In this document: piece by piece, positions 23,829 through 35,900 of the stretch
Numbering within the stretch: position 1 is the stretch's first letter
How the letters are laid out: each line of letters starts with the position of its first letter
Origin: Anthoceros angustus
Lineage: Eukaryota; Streptophyta; Anthocerotopsida; Anthocerotales; Anthocerotaceae
Length of the DNA: 64,000 nt
Assembly (NCBI GenBank): GCA_010909165.1
Contig: VJWM01000265.1
Coordinates: forward strand, 1-64,000
Reading direction: 5' to 3'
Translations under genes and position numbers: made by a program
The notes under the pieces: model-generated
Told to the model about the DNA's origin: nothing
Seen by the model: the letters and a program-made list of their open reading frames with translations, nothing else
Databases searched by the model: none

Positions 23829-25696
23829 CCGCGGACCCTGCTTCTCCACCTGTCCCGACATTAACTCGCTTGGGCCCGCAGGGCCCGCTCCGCAACTTTC
23901 CTTGCCTTTCGCCATTGCTTTTTCTAGTGAATTATGAATTAGCAGACTTTATAAATCCAATTCTCCCTAGGATTTTGGTACGGCGTAATAACTACTCAGG
24001 TGTAACCACCGCAGCATCACTGGTCAATGTAAAGTATTTTTAGTTTTGTCAATCAATTATAAATTACCAACATGCCACCACTACACATGCCATTCCTATT
24101 CCTTCCATATCATAACATGTAAATATAAAATGCTTTTAGTTGTGTCAACCAATTACAAATTGCCAACATGTCATTGATGTGTAATATAAAATCACCCTAA
24201 CCTCATTCTTAACCATACCTTCGAGTGTGCGGCCGGAGATCTTGCGAAGCGGAAGGCGTTCCTTCCCAGTCGGTTTTGGGGGCACCGGTTTGATGGCCAC
24301 GGAGGCCTCCGCGCTAGCGGCTTTCTTAGAGAGCTGGGCTCTCTCTGCCCCCATCTTGTCCTCCCGTGTCTTAATTCGGCATTCACATATCTGGAGGCTT
24401 TTGTCGCGGGCGTTGAGATGGGGACTTTTCCCATGTAGGCCTCGCTAAGATGAACCAGGGACTCTTTATCCTCCGAGGCAAGGGCTGCCATGCCGTCTTT
24501 TTCCTCGCTTCCCAAGGTTGGGCTCCGGGGCTTCAGGCGTCCCTCCTAGAGAAACAATATGGGCAGGCGCAGTTGGCCGTCCTACGGGATTCCTCCATTC
24601 CTAGGCTCACTCGGGCTCGTCTCTGCTCTTGCTCGGGGAAGGGGGCAGGTTCCTGGCTTTTGGCTCGACCCAATATTCAAGCGTTCCGCATCGCACCAGC
24701 AACTTTTTCCACCGCGATGTGTTCTCGCCTAGGCTTGGTCCATCCTCTGGCTAGCTCTCTTTCAACTTGCACCGCGGACCCTGCTTCTCCACCTGTCCCG
24801 ACATTAACTCGCTTGGGCCCGCAGGGCCTGCCCAACTTTCCTTGCCTTTCGCCATTGCTTTTCTAGTGAATTATGAATTAGCAGACTTTATAAAATCCAA
24901 TTCTCCCTAGGATTTTGGTACGGCGTAATAACTACTCAGGTGTAACCACCGCAGCATCACTGGTCAATGTAAAAGTATTTTTAGTTTTGTCAATCAATTA
25001 TAAATTACCAACATGCCACCACTACACATGCCATTCCTATTCCTTCCATATCATAACATGTAAATATAAAATGCTTTTAGTTGTGTCAACCAATTACAAA
25101 TTGCCAACATGTCATTGATGTGTAATATAAAATCACCCTAACCTCATTCTTAACCATACCTTCGAGTGTGCGGCCGGAGATCTTGCGAAGCGGAAGGCGT
25201 TCCTTCCCAGTCGGTTTTGGGGGCACCGGTTTGATGGCCACGGAGGCCTCCGCGCTAGCGGCTTTCTTAGAGAGCTGGGCTCTCTCTGCCCCCATCTTGT
25301 CCTCCCGTGTCTTAATTCGGCATTCACATATCTGGAGGCTTTTGTCGCGGGCGTTGAGATGGGGACTTTTCCCATGTAGGCCTCGCTAAGATGAACCAGG
25401 GACTCTTTATCCTCCGAGGCAAGGGCTGCCATGCCGTCTTTTTCCTCGCTTCCCAAGGTTGGGCTCCGGGGCTTCAGGCGTCCCTCCTAGAGAAACAATA
25501 TGGGCGCGCATTGGCGTCCCACGGATTCCTCCATTCCTAGGCTCACTCGGGCTCGTCTCGCTCTTGCTCGGGAAGGGCGGGTTCACGGCTTTGGCTCGAC
25601 CCAATATTCAAGCGTTCCGATCGCGCAACTTTTCCACCGCGATGTGTTCTCGCCTAGGCTTGGTCCATCCTCTCGCTAGCTCTCTTTCAACTTGCC
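23829..25696. repeat. 940-bp tandem duplication within LINE-derived sequence
   Basis: Unit 1 (about 23829-24768) and unit 2 (about 24769-25696) both start ...caccgcggaccctgcttctc and end ctctttcaacttg. After unit 2 the LINE reading frame continues, while after unit 1 it is cut by the start of unit 2. The units are nearly identical up to about 25480, then unit 2 lacks many short CAG/CTG/CCG pieces. A non-LINE portion (about 23829-24185, AT-rich at its end) is included. Confidence 0.9.
24190..24766 (+). pseudogene. LINE reverse-transcriptase C-terminal fragment, unit 1
   Basis: In the plus frames the text reads FECAAGDLAKRKAFLPSRF, then (after a shift in a T/G run at about 24268) GGTGLMATEASALAAFLESW. 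This is the typical post-RT pattern of plant LINEs: LP.R.GG.GL....A.AA.L.S. After another shift near 24448, LLEKQYGQAQLAVLRD and GKGAGSWLLARP follow, matching the 'GA.AWL.A.P' segment of such elements. The copy is cut at 24768 by the tandem junction. Confidence 0.7.
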
Positions 25697-26421
25697 CAGG
25701 GCCCTCTCGATGACTTTGGGACGACTTGGCTCACGTCCGCTGGTGGGCAGCGTATCGCTACACATGACGCCGTCCGGGACCTCATGTTCTCTATTGTGAG
25801 AGAAGGCAGGTTCCTGCCATTTAGGGAGCGCCCTTACACCGTGCTCAACGGAGTTTCGCTTAGGGCAGATCTATTTTTGAGCCGGGGGGATCAGGTTTCG
25901 GTTGTTGATGTGGTTGTCACCGATCCTACCTGGGATAGTGTCTGCGAACATGTTATTCTTAACCCTCCAAGTTGGGCGGCGGAGGGATGTGCGATGGCTA
26001 AGGTCCACAAGTACTCTCCTATACAGGACGGCCACGCGTTCGTCCCCCTTGCCATTGAGACTCATGGAGCCATGGACAAGGATTTCTCTAGGTTCGTCAA
26101 GGCCTGCGCTAAGGCTTATCATAGCCGCGAGAATGAGGTTGGCCTCCCCCTTTCTTGTATTGTTGCTTTCTTCCAGCAGAGGGTTTCCATCGCTCTGCAG
26201 AGGGCGTTGGCCAACGCAGTGTACAGAACGACAGCGAGCGCGGAAGATGCAGCTTCTTCGACAACGGTGGTAAGTAGGCCTTTTCACATCCCTGACCACG
26301 AAGTTCTTCGGGCGGTTGGTAGTTTTGAAATGCGTGATTGTGGGGGCTAGTTCCCCTGGCATGGTGCCCTTCGTTGGGTTTTTTCCATCTCTTTTTTATA
26401 ATAAAATCTTCTTCTCCCTTC
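25131..26421 (+). pseudogene. LINE 3' part: RT C-terminus, nuclease-like domain and 3' end
   Basis: Second unit of the RT C-terminus with frameshifts, then an open frame from 25658 through the Met at 25784 to the stop at 26350. It includes GQRIATHDAVRDLMF, LRADLFLSRGDQVSVVDVVV, AAEGCAMAKVHKYSPIQDGH and FVPLAIETHGAMDKDF. The spacing of Asp (SVVDVVV), Ala residues and Lys (KVHKY), followed by PLxxETxG, resembles the PD-(D/E)xK-like C-terminal region seen in many plant LINE-type polyproteins; this is inference. The 3' end (26330-26420) carries tgcgtgattgtgggggctag and an AATAAA-like ataataaaatc, and is shared with 12143-12270. Confidence 0.75.
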
Positions 26422-28749
26422 CTAACCTCGTTTCCACACTGAGATTTTGATCTAGAATAATCCAATCGGGCACTAACAAGTGTTACCTCGCGAACAGTGG
26501 TGACGGTACGATGTTTATAACAAGTAGTAACAATGTAGGCCATGAAGTTGGCAGATGGGTTGCATCCCTTCCAAGCACTAATCCATCCCCAAAAAACACA
26601 CGACCGTGGAGTTCCAATGAACTTAGGATGTCACATGGACATCTAGGGATGACAACATTTTTTCTTTTCGTGAAGCTGTAAAAGTCTTTCCCAACTTTTC
26701 TTTGTACCATGTAGCTTTCCATGGTGATTCCATGTTTGTCATAAAAAAAAATATGGGGACTTCACATCTTCTTATCAAATCTTGGGAATAGTAATGTAGT
26801 TTTTCATTTCTTTGACCTTGGCCATGTGCTTTGCTTTAAATGACCTTTGTAATCTAGGTAGTAAGGACCCCAATGACAATGTCAATCACACAACTTTTAT
26901 GACTTCATATTATTTTATTTTGGTTATTTTTTAATTTTCTAAAAAATAACACAATGGGACAAAATTGTTGGGTCTCTCAATATGATTGTAATTTAGCACC
27001 TAGGTAAAACCCAATGCATGAGTTTCCTTTCTAGATTTTATATTTTATAAATATTTAATAATCATGAAAAGTAATTGCAAAAGAAAATAAACGTGGAGAC
27101 TTTATAAATATGCATAGATAGGAAGTCCCATCTACACAAGGGCGATGGTAAACAAGCCTCTAGAGGGCCTCATTCTAAGGGGGACTAGGCCCCGAATGTC
27201 TACTTTGGAGCTACCTACCACTCTCAAGATATGAAATAGGGAAGGGACTACTAACCACCGGAGCTGAAGATGCTATGTTCAGCCTATCCAAACAGAAGGG
27301 CTCCTCAGCCACAAACTCCAGGATATTCTGTGGAATGGGGTCACTTGGAGCCGGGTGAATCGCACAAAGAGTAGTGATGGTCTCCTCCGAGGCTAGTGCC
27401 TCCAACTCCGGGTGAAGGGCCCGAGCAACCTTGGCATACTCCCTAGCACGGCCAAGCAAGAGGCACCTCTTGAGACGCGCCTTCGCGAGGTCTTGACGAA
27501 CCAACTTAGCCGACTCCAACCTAGATCTTGCTGCACGCGCCCTCCCTCCTTCTGTAGAGCCTCCCAGTCCTCCGCCCGGAAGCGGCGGAGATGGGAGACT
27601 ACCTCCCTATGGCGAGAGGAACCACCCTTGAGGCGAGGAAGACACCACCGTGGAAGAAAAAGGAACAAAAGCTAGGCCGCCTCATCCTGGGGGTATTGCA
27701 CGAGGCACTCCATGGGAAGTTGATAGGCAGAAAAGCTGGAAAAGGCAAGGTCTTGGGAGACGCATCTCATACAGGGCCAAAAGATGATCAAATTGCGTCC
27801 GCAACCACTACCAAGACTCTCGCGGAGGCTCGAGGAAAATAGTTTGATGCTGGGCCAGTTCAGTTGATAGTAGTAGTAGAAGATGCAAGCCTGAGGGCCA
27901 AAGTAGTCTAATCGAAGTTCTTGTGAACCCTGCCGATGTTACATCTTAAGGCTATGGAGAAGCCTACACTAAGGGCAAGGAGTACCCCTGACGGACACGG
28001 AAAAAGAGGGCCCCATAAAGAAATAACCAAAATAAAAAAGGGTAAAATAAAATTAAAAGTATAAAAATATTTAAAATAAATAGGGATGGATGAAACAAAA
28101 GAAAAGAGAGCACATGGTATTATAGGAATTTGAAGATAAAAGGATCTATCATTTGCTTCTTCTTGTATAGATAGATATAAATGATGATAATGCATAGATC
28201 TAAATAGGAATAGGAAAGAATAGATCAAGCTAAGTGATTGTATTCATGATAATTTAATTAAAAGAGATTGAAAACAAAAAAGATTAGAAGTACAAGAAAG
28301 AAATTGAGAAAGGAGGTTTTGTTTTGTTTTTCTAAGAACTAAATTATACAAAGATCCTTTAACCAAGATTAAAATGGGTTGAGTATATAATATGGTGCCA
28401 TATACTACAAACAACTGAGTGAGTGATGTTAAGAAAAATAGATAAACAAAAGTAGAGAAAGATAATTATCTATTTATATAATAAAATAATTAGTAAAAAT
28501 ATTAAAGAGAAAAAGATAAGAAGTAAAAGAAAAAGGTCAAAGAAAGATCATTTTAATAATTTTCATGCTGTAAAATCAGATATAAATTAAGATTCCAAGG
28601 ATTATAAAGGATTGGAAAATTTATTGTATGGTGCTAAAATTAAAAAAAAAACAAAAACAAAAACAACTGGGTCTAATGTCAATGGTAGGCATAATTAATC
28701 TGTCCGTAGTACTAATTAATATTAATCTATCCAGGCACGTCAAAGCCTC
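26422..28749. other. AT-rich intergenic with one decayed ORF pair
   Basis: Two overlapping minus frames (27211-27519 and 27393-27668) contain RFRAEDWEALQKEGGR and, after a frameshift, SAKLVRQDLAKARLKRCLLL...PELEALASEE. This is a helical, charged sequence that could be a fragment of a transposon-encoded protein; I do not recognise it. From about 27950 to 28740 the sequence is strongly A/T-biased with no coding signal. Confidence 0.45.
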
Positions 28750-29076
28750 CTATACAAAGCCTCCTCCATCGAAGCCTCCTATGCCATGGCAGTCTCCACC
28801 ACCATGACCTCCATCTCCATCCCCTGCACCATGACCAAAATCTAAAGCATCGGGAGCATGCAGCCCTCCAAAAGGTCCGGAATGCATTTGAGGACCATGA
28901 TGGTTTGCCCCATGATGTTTTTCATCTATTCCCTGAGCTCCTCCAAATCTTGTTTTACCTCTATCTTTGCCTTGACTTTTAGGCCGGATTGGATTTGAAT
29001 CACCTTTCTTAACTTTGGTGCGTTTTCCACTACGGTTTGAGGCTCCACAATCCATTGATGAGTTTCCACAACCCAT
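28750..29076 (-). CDS. Small Gly/His-rich protein with N-myristoylation motif
   Basis: From the ATG at 29076 the frame encodes about 108 residues starting MGCGNSSMDCG. Gly2, Ser6 and Cys3 fit an N-myristoylation plus palmitoylation signal, suggesting membrane anchoring. A basic middle part follows (SGKRTKVKKGD, RPKSQGKDRGKTRFGG), then a tail rich in Gly, His and Asp ending in repeated GDGDGGHGGGD-like text and a stop at 28750. An upstream in-frame ATG (29106) would hide the motif, so 29076 is preferred. It sits alone in an AT-rich desert and its higher GC supports coding. No family is recognised. A single-exon orphan or a transposon-borne gene are both possible. Confidence 0.5.
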   Translation of the reverse strand: MGCGNSSMDCGASNRSGKRTKVKKGDSNPIRPKSQGKDRGKTRFGGAQGIDEKHHGANHHGPQMHSGPFGGLHAPDALDFGHGAGDGDGGHGGGDCHGIGGFDGGGFV

Positions 29077-29106
29077 TTTACCATAATTATGAAGACATTT
29101 GTACAA

Positions 29107-30868
29107 GATGAATTTGAATAGCTATGGAAAAAAGGTTCCTAAATGCCAATTGATAAGAAAAAATAGCACCTATCAAACTACATATATAGACAAATTATTT
29201 GAAAACTAGATATCAACATCTTGAAGTTTATGGTAAAATAATTAAGCGACTTGTACTTCCATCTCATAGTCTTCACTATGAGTCAATTCACGATTCTTCT
29301 TGTGCAACTATATTTTAGTAATACAGTTTGAATCCCATTTTATTTTCATGGGATCCACTTTATTCAATATACATAGAGACAATGACCCCATCTACCATGA
29401 GATCTTGTTTTCACAGATAAAAGAACGAACATTATGCTAATATTTCTAGGAATGATCTAAACCTATAAATGAGCTGTTTGTAAAGAACAATATGAAAACT
29501 TAGAGTGTAAGTTTTCTAGCATGTATCAAAGTTTCAGCAATAATATATCAGATATCTATATGGAATAAAATTAAAACCCTAAAAGATATTTGGAAAACAA
29601 GATTAGCATAACACATTGGATGCTTAGTTTTCAAAAGATAATTTTATTTTGCTTAAAATAATATTTATTTCTCTAACCCTATGTTTTGGTCTCTTTCTAT
29701 CTTGATCTTTTCATGAAGTTATTTCATCCTCTCTAAATTAAACTAGAAAGCTGGTACTTTCATAATTTCTTTATCTTTTAATTTTCTTGTAAATCATATA
29801 CCTACCTATCCATTAGTTTTCTTGTAAAATAAATGAATAAAATACAATATTTTAAAGTAATAAGATGAACTTAGGATTGAGCGAACTAGATACCTATATT
29901 AAAACTTTAGTCCAAAATTCTTTCATTTCAATCCAAAGCCTTATGATAAGTGGTGACATCATTTCACTGTGCTATGTGTCTGGCGGATGGGCAGCAAGTG
30001 GGACTATCTTGTGGCGAGTTTAGTGGTGATGGACAGCTGTGTTGGGATTCAAGGTTGTGAACAGCTCCAATCCTTTTCCAGCACTACAGGGCTGGACCTA
30101 TCGCTTAGAGAGTGACGTTGGTGGGGCAAAGGACGGGAGGGAAGGAGAATAATCCCAAACCTGCTCTTTTGGACCATGTAGGACAAGCCCCTTGGAGGTG
30201 TTGCTGTGCCTGCGAGAAGCCTGTCGTGTTCATGCTGAAAGTGTGCTGACGTTTTTGGAATTCGTTGCCTCATGTATCAGTGTTTCTAGGGCTGTGGCTT
30301 TTGTTGTTTAGCTGTGATGTCTGTGAGTTTATGACTGTAGGAATTGCTTGCCAGGGTGCTGTCTCTGAAGAGTCTAGCGTTGAGTTTGGAGGTGGGGAGG
30401 GTGGTTGCAGATGGGCAGGAAGCATTGTAAAGTTACAACACTCAAAGGGAAGCTCTGCAGGGGATGATCCTCCACGTTGATTGTGATTATGAGAAAGTGA
30501 CAAAGGTGTTCCATCGACGTTAGGGGGCAAACTGTGAACGTTCAACCGCGGCCGACAAGTAGCCGACAGCAACCACAGGTGATGTGACGACAGCAACCTA
30601 CAGCTTCAACAATTGCAGCTTGGTGCCAGACCCAATTCCTGCAAAGGGAGCAACAGGTCCTTTCCCAATCGCACCATTAGGTGCAGTGGCTTGAAAATGT
30701 GATCAAGCACGTACACACAAGGAAGTGTCTCTCTTGGGAATATGCTTAACGTATGATACTCACCTGCACGTACAGGACCGGGCACGATTAGCTGCCACGA
30801 AGGCCACCATGATTGAGACCAGTCAGTGGGCATACGAATAGCGGATCAAGAAACAGAGTAGAAGATGA
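29107..30868. other. Intergenic, no recognisable gene
   Basis: 29107-29940 is very AT-rich. 29940-30868 has higher GC and scattered short frames on both strands without domains. The right end should hold the 3' UTR of the fibrillin gene. Confidence 0.5.
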
Positions 30869-31900
30869 TCATGGCTGCCTCCTGAAAATGAAGAGAGAGC
30901 CCCTGGAACCCCTTCCTAGTCTGAGCGTCTCGTCCAAGTAGGTGACTGCTATTTTCACAGTGCTGTTGCCACCGTACTGGAATTCAGCAGGCCCGAACTT
31001 GAGGTTGGGAGATTCAAACACGATCTGAATCCAGTTTTTATCCTGAACCGTGAGCTTTCCTGCAGCAGGGTGAAAAGCTCGTCAGGCACTTCACACCACA
31101 CACCTTGAAGTCGAGTGGGTAGAGCATACAGACCTCGTAGGCACACCTCGCCTCCAATCAAACCCAGCAAGGCGAACACCACTTTGTTGCCAACAAAGTC
31201 CGGTGCTTTGAGGGTTTGCACCATGGCATCCGTCCGAAGCAAGGCGCGTCCTACAGCGCTGCGGTAGTAACCTCCAGGAGATGTTGGATTTGAGCAATAC
31301 ACGACATCCCATTCTGCACATCCACCCAGTCCAGAATACAATGATACCCGCTTCTGCACCATCCCCACCAGAACGTAGGCAGCCTAGACGCACCTCCGAA
31401 AATACGAGGGTCTGTGAGGGGTTCTGGTCCACAAAACTGCTCCAACTCCTTCGCAATGTCATTGATCCTAGCCTTTTCCTCCTTGCCGAGAGCTGCCCCC
31501 CGATCGGTTCCCTCGACCTGCATAATCATGTCCCAGAACGCACAGGAATGAAAGATGATCTGAGAAATCCTCCACAGTGGCAAACCGTGCCTCAGTCTCT
31601 CCAGCAACCCACCAGGCTCAACAGAGTGCTGACAAGCTCCTCAGGACCTTTCTCAACTTCCAGCACGGCTTCTGTTGCGGATGCTGCGCAAAGCACACTT
31701 CCTTGCATGGAAGAAGCCTTCCGCTGGGGCCGCCTCGAGCCACCATTCCCAGATGCAAGATACCCCGCATTGGAAGCACGGAATGCAGACACCTGCTTCA
31801 TCAACTGCCTCCCGGTTCTTGCAGGTAAAGGAGACCCCAAATTCGAGACGGGGTTGCTCCAGATGCCAGAAGAATGCAGAGCTGCGGCAGCAGCAGCCAT
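30869..31900 (-). CDS. PAP8: Plastid-lipid-associated protein (fibrillin), PAP8/FBN8-like
   Basis: Plastid lipid-binding protein of the PAP/fibrillin family. Exons (minus): 31900-31613, 31517-31394, 31313-31134, 31059-30869, in phase for 260 residues. The first exon gives an Ala/Ser/Arg-rich transit peptide (MAAAAAALHSSG...). A second in-frame ATG lies at 31951; the inner one is chosen for its Kozak-like gtcATGG context and transit-like start. The PAP core begins at the exon 1/2 junction with VEGTDRGAALGKEEKARIND, followed by EWDVVYCSNPTSPGGYYRS, LGLIGGEVCLRGKLTV, VFESPNLKFGPAEFQYGG and TYLDETLRLGRGSRGSLFIF. YCSxPTSPGGxYRS and the C-terminal GSxGSLFxF match the FBN8 subgroup rather than plastoglobule fibrillins. 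It is intact. Confidence 0.9.
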
Positions 31901-32074
31901 GACTGCGACGCCTGGGTGTCGAGGGAGGACTGGAAGGGAAGCCGAAACCAAGCCTGTGTCCTGTGCGGTCTGTTACAGGTTAAGGTAACCGGGAAGCAGG
32001 CTCTTTCTTTGCGTATAGCGCTGTCATCTTGTGCTTTGAATGATCCTGAGGCCCAGAAACTGCCCTGAATCACG
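31901..32074. promoter_or_regulatory. Putative bidirectional promoter between PAP8 and a small secreted ORF
   Basis: Only about 175 bp separate the preferred start of PAP8 (minus) from the ATG of the plus-strand ORF at 32075. If both are transcribed, their promoters must overlap. No TATA box was identified with confidence. Confidence 0.35.
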
Positions 32075-32488
32075 ATGCATGTGGCCGCAACGCAAACGCA
32101 TGCATCTTGGGCAGTAGCTCTGCTTCTCCTCCTACTTCTGCTGCAATCCAGCCTGCCCAACATCGCGTCCGTCCTGGTGCTGGATTTGGGAGACCCGGCG
32201 AGGATTGGGGGCAGGGGCGGCAATCGCACGCGGGATCAGGGGCATTTGAAGCTCTATCTGCGCCACCAGTACAAGATTCTTTTCAGCTTCATCGAGCAGC
32301 AGTACTGCGAGGTGGGCGGGAACCGCACGCTGGCGGTGTTCAAGCCGGAGCAATGTGAGGTCCTGTCGTATGTCATGCTCTCTGTGGCGCCCCAGATCAG
32401 GGAGTTCTACTGCAACGATTGCGCAGCGGAGAATGGCAGCGCCTGCTTCCAGCAACATTGCCAGATCTGTGGGTTTTGTAGGATTTAG
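32075..32488 (+). CDS. Small secreted cysteine-rich protein, unknown function
   Basis: 137 residues in one exon. An N-terminal hydrophobic segment (ASWAVALLLLLLLLQSSLP) forms a signal peptide or anchor. The mature part has three N-glycosylation sequons (NRT twice, NGS once) and eight cysteines, six of them near the C-terminus (CNDC...ACFQQHCQICGFC), a spacing suitable for disulfides. No family is recognised. The sequon and Cys pattern, with GC typical of the neighbouring genes, argues for a real gene. A 3' intron cannot be excluded because the last codons (CRI) run into T-rich text. Confidence 0.55.
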   Translation: MHVAATQTHASWAVALLLLLLLLQSSLPNIASVLVLDLGDPARIGGRGGNRTRDQGHLKLYLRHQYKILFSFIEQQYCEVGGNRTLAVFKPEQCEVLSYVMLSVAPQIREFYCNDCAAENGSACFQQHCQICGFCRI

Positions 32489-32911
32489 GGTGATTTTTGT
32501 GGGCTGTTGCAACTGGCATGGAAGGCAACCCTGCCTTGGCTCCTCCTGGTCCCTTGCTTGATGTGCGGGCACAGAATTGTGGGAAGGCAGGTACTGCTTC
32601 CTTCTCTTCCTTCCCCGTCCATGATTTTTATTGCTTATACCAGATCTTTTCCTGCCTTCTTGTTTCCTCGGTCATATCTTGTTTGTCATATGAAGATGCT
32701 TGGAGATGGTTGAGAGGCATTGCGGATCCGTGTAGCCAATCTAATTTGCTTTTGCAGCAGACTTCAGCTGAGGACTCTGAATCATGATTTGGTTGGATTG
32801 ATGGAAATCTTCGTATTCTCCTTGCTGAGATCCAAACGGAGCCTTGGGGTGTAGGGATCTGACTGATGCACCTGTAATGGCCAGATTGGGAGATCACAGA
32901 AGTTTACAGCT

Positions 32912-35900
32912 ATGGAGCAGGATTACGGTCTCTCTTATCCATCGTTGGCCTCTCACAATTCTGTAACCTCAGATTCCTCAGTCTGCATGGCAACCAGCTA
33001 GAGCGAATTGAGGGCCTAGACACGCTGAAAGGCTTGGTAGAGCTCAACTTGTCGTCGAACAACATCTCCAAAATGGAGGGCCTTTCGGAGCTGACCGCCC
33101 TGAAGGTGCTAAATCTGTCCAGCAACCGTCTGACAGAGATTGCGGGTCTTCAAGCACTTGTGGCACTCACCAAGCTGGTCCTGTCCCACAACCGCATTGT
33201 TTTGCTTGGTGGTCTGTCTACCCTGCACGGACCAAGGTATTTCAGTTCCTCATTCCCGGCATTCTCGAAAATGCTTTCTGCTTGATGACGAGGTAAAGGA
33301 TGTCAGGTGAAAGCATGAAGATGTGGTCATCGGCTGTGCTGCTTGTGCTTGTGTGTGCAGATATTCAATTCAGCATTTGGATCTTCGTGACAATCTTGTA
33401 TGCGCATTAGCGGAGCTATGGGTGCTTGCGGGTTGCATGAACCTGCGGGAATTGATTCTGGCCGTAGGGAAGCATCAGAATCCCGTGTGTCAAACAATGG
33501 ACTACATGCGCTCTGTTATCGCCGCCCTGCCCCACCTACAGAATCTCGATGGTCACTTGCTGCCATCCAGACCAATTGCTGAGCCATTCCAGACTGCCTC
33601 CGCCAGCGTATCAGGCATCCCCCACTACCCCCCAGGGGTGTACTATCAGCAACTGCCACCACAAGCAGTGCAAGCCGGTCCGTCTGGTCACTTTCTGCAT
33701 CAACCTCCGCTGGAGCCAGTCACCCAGCTCCATGTGCCATCTTCAGTGCCGAATCCATCTCAAGGAATTGCAATAGCTCCTCAGATGCAGGCTCACTTGA
33801 CATCCAACGGCCATGTACCTCTCAACCTAGTTCAGCTCCCTGAGAATGCCATGGAACAGCCTATCCAGGTCCAGAAGCAGGTATTTCCCACCCAGCCGCC
33901 AACTCAGAGGGGTAGTCTATGGACTCCAGCGAATGTAGCTGTTGAGCAACCACAGCAATTGTTTAAGCGACACCAGCCTCACATCAGCTGGCATGATCAA
34001 GCTTTCTCTCAGCAACAGAGCCAACCAATCTACCATGCTCCACCCCTGCATACTGAGGCCCAGATCAGGCAACCTTCCGCATGCTGGCAAGCCTTGCAAG
34101 CCCAAAGGATGCCCGCCAATGGAAGGGGGATTGTTGGTTGCCAAGATTCAGGGTGGGTGCCTATTCCTTATGTTGATCGTGCTATCAATGGCTTCCATCG
34201 AAGAAAGCAGCATCGGCGAGCTTTCGCTTATGAGAGCAGAGAAGATGAGGAGGCGAGTGCCGCCCACACAGAGAAAGGTGAAGAGCGAATCGGTTTGCTC
34301 GAGTCACGAGTTCTAGACATTGTTGAGCAGCTAGCGAAGGCCAAAATGCAGGGTTCGAGGGATAGCCCACCCAAGCGAGCGCACCATGTGTCTGTTGGCA
34401 CAGACAGCAAAGCAGAAAGGGGGCAATCCAAAAATTGGAAACATGGCAGTAGTGCTCGGCGGAGTAGTGAGGAAACTACTATTTGCAGCGGAAATGATTC
34501 TGCGAAAGGCAAAAGATCCCTTGAGCTTGCAGGCCGGAGCTGTCTTCCTAGAAAGAGATCCTTAGATTCTGTTGGTGACAAGACCGGAAAAACTCTGGTA
34601 TTCATCTTCCCCAGAAGTTTCCATCCGTAATGTTCATAGTGGGGCTGAACAGGCAGGCGAGGTCTGAAGCTTGGGTCCGAAACTAGGGATTTCGTGGTTG
34701 GTTGGTCGACCTTATGTTTCCGTTGTTCAATTTGCAGACGTCTGACGATGAGTGGGGTGATGCAACAATGGACTCAGGTACACAGACCATTTTACAGACT
34801 GGACCGAGCTTAGATCGAATGTGTCAAGAGGTCAGCCTAACTGCAGGCTCACTGTATCCTGCTGTGAGGTGACTGAGCAATGGGGGTCTTCCTGACAGTC
34901 TGGTATGAACGCTTATAAATGCCATTTCGAATGACACGAAGTGGGTGAGAGTGCAGATCCATCAGCTGCAGCTTCATTTAGCAAGCTTGGCTGCACAGCC
35001 TTCTGCCAAGGTTGGAGGACAAGGATGTCCATCGGAGGTGATGGATATGCTGAATGATGGCCGAGTGGCACATCACACGGCCAGGCAGAATCACTCAGAA
35101 GGGCATTTCAACACCATTGAACTCGACAGGGAACGCTGGCATCAGGCTGACATCGCGAAGAATGCAATGATTGCCGAGCTTCAGCAAAGACTGGAGGTTA
35201 TTTTTCTTCTCTCTTGCTCTTGTCTTTTAGTTGGAAGCCAGCAGGATAGGTCAATTAAAGCAGATCGCTGGATGCTACATGGAAGCAGGTGGAAAGCTGG
35301 TCCCAAGTCTTGCAGATTCGCCGTGTAATAGCCATGCTGATGACTGATTTGGGTGCAGGGCAAATGTGCAGAGGTAGACAGACTAAAGGATTCTCTTGCA
35401 CGAATGGAAGTGATTGTAGCTGACAAGCATCAATCAACTGCAACCACGGAAAATACAGAGCTCCTTGCTGCCCGATCAGAGTTACTCTCGTTGAAGCAAG
35501 ACCTGGTCGTAGCGAATCGGCTACATGAGGTAACTTTTGTCGCTTAACTAGCTGTATTGCGAGGAACGTTCTCTTGCTGCGGTCTGACAAGTTTGAGACT
35601 TTCCATCAGAATGGAGAAAGGACTTTGAAGGATTTGGCAGCTGAAGTGGGCTCCTTGAAGGTGTCTGCAGCTGCTAAGGAAAAAGCTTTGGACGAAGAAC
35701 ACGCATTGCTGAAAATTGCTGAGCGAGACCTGGTACATTCATTTCCCTGTTGATTTTCAGTGCAAACTAATGAAAAGAATCTCAACTACTGCTTAGCATT
35801 AGTGTACAGGAGGTGCCATACCATGGTCGTCCGCCATACCCAAGAAGGCGGAAGATTGTAGTAGGAAAAGTCTGTAGCTAAGCAAAGAACTGCACTGTGC

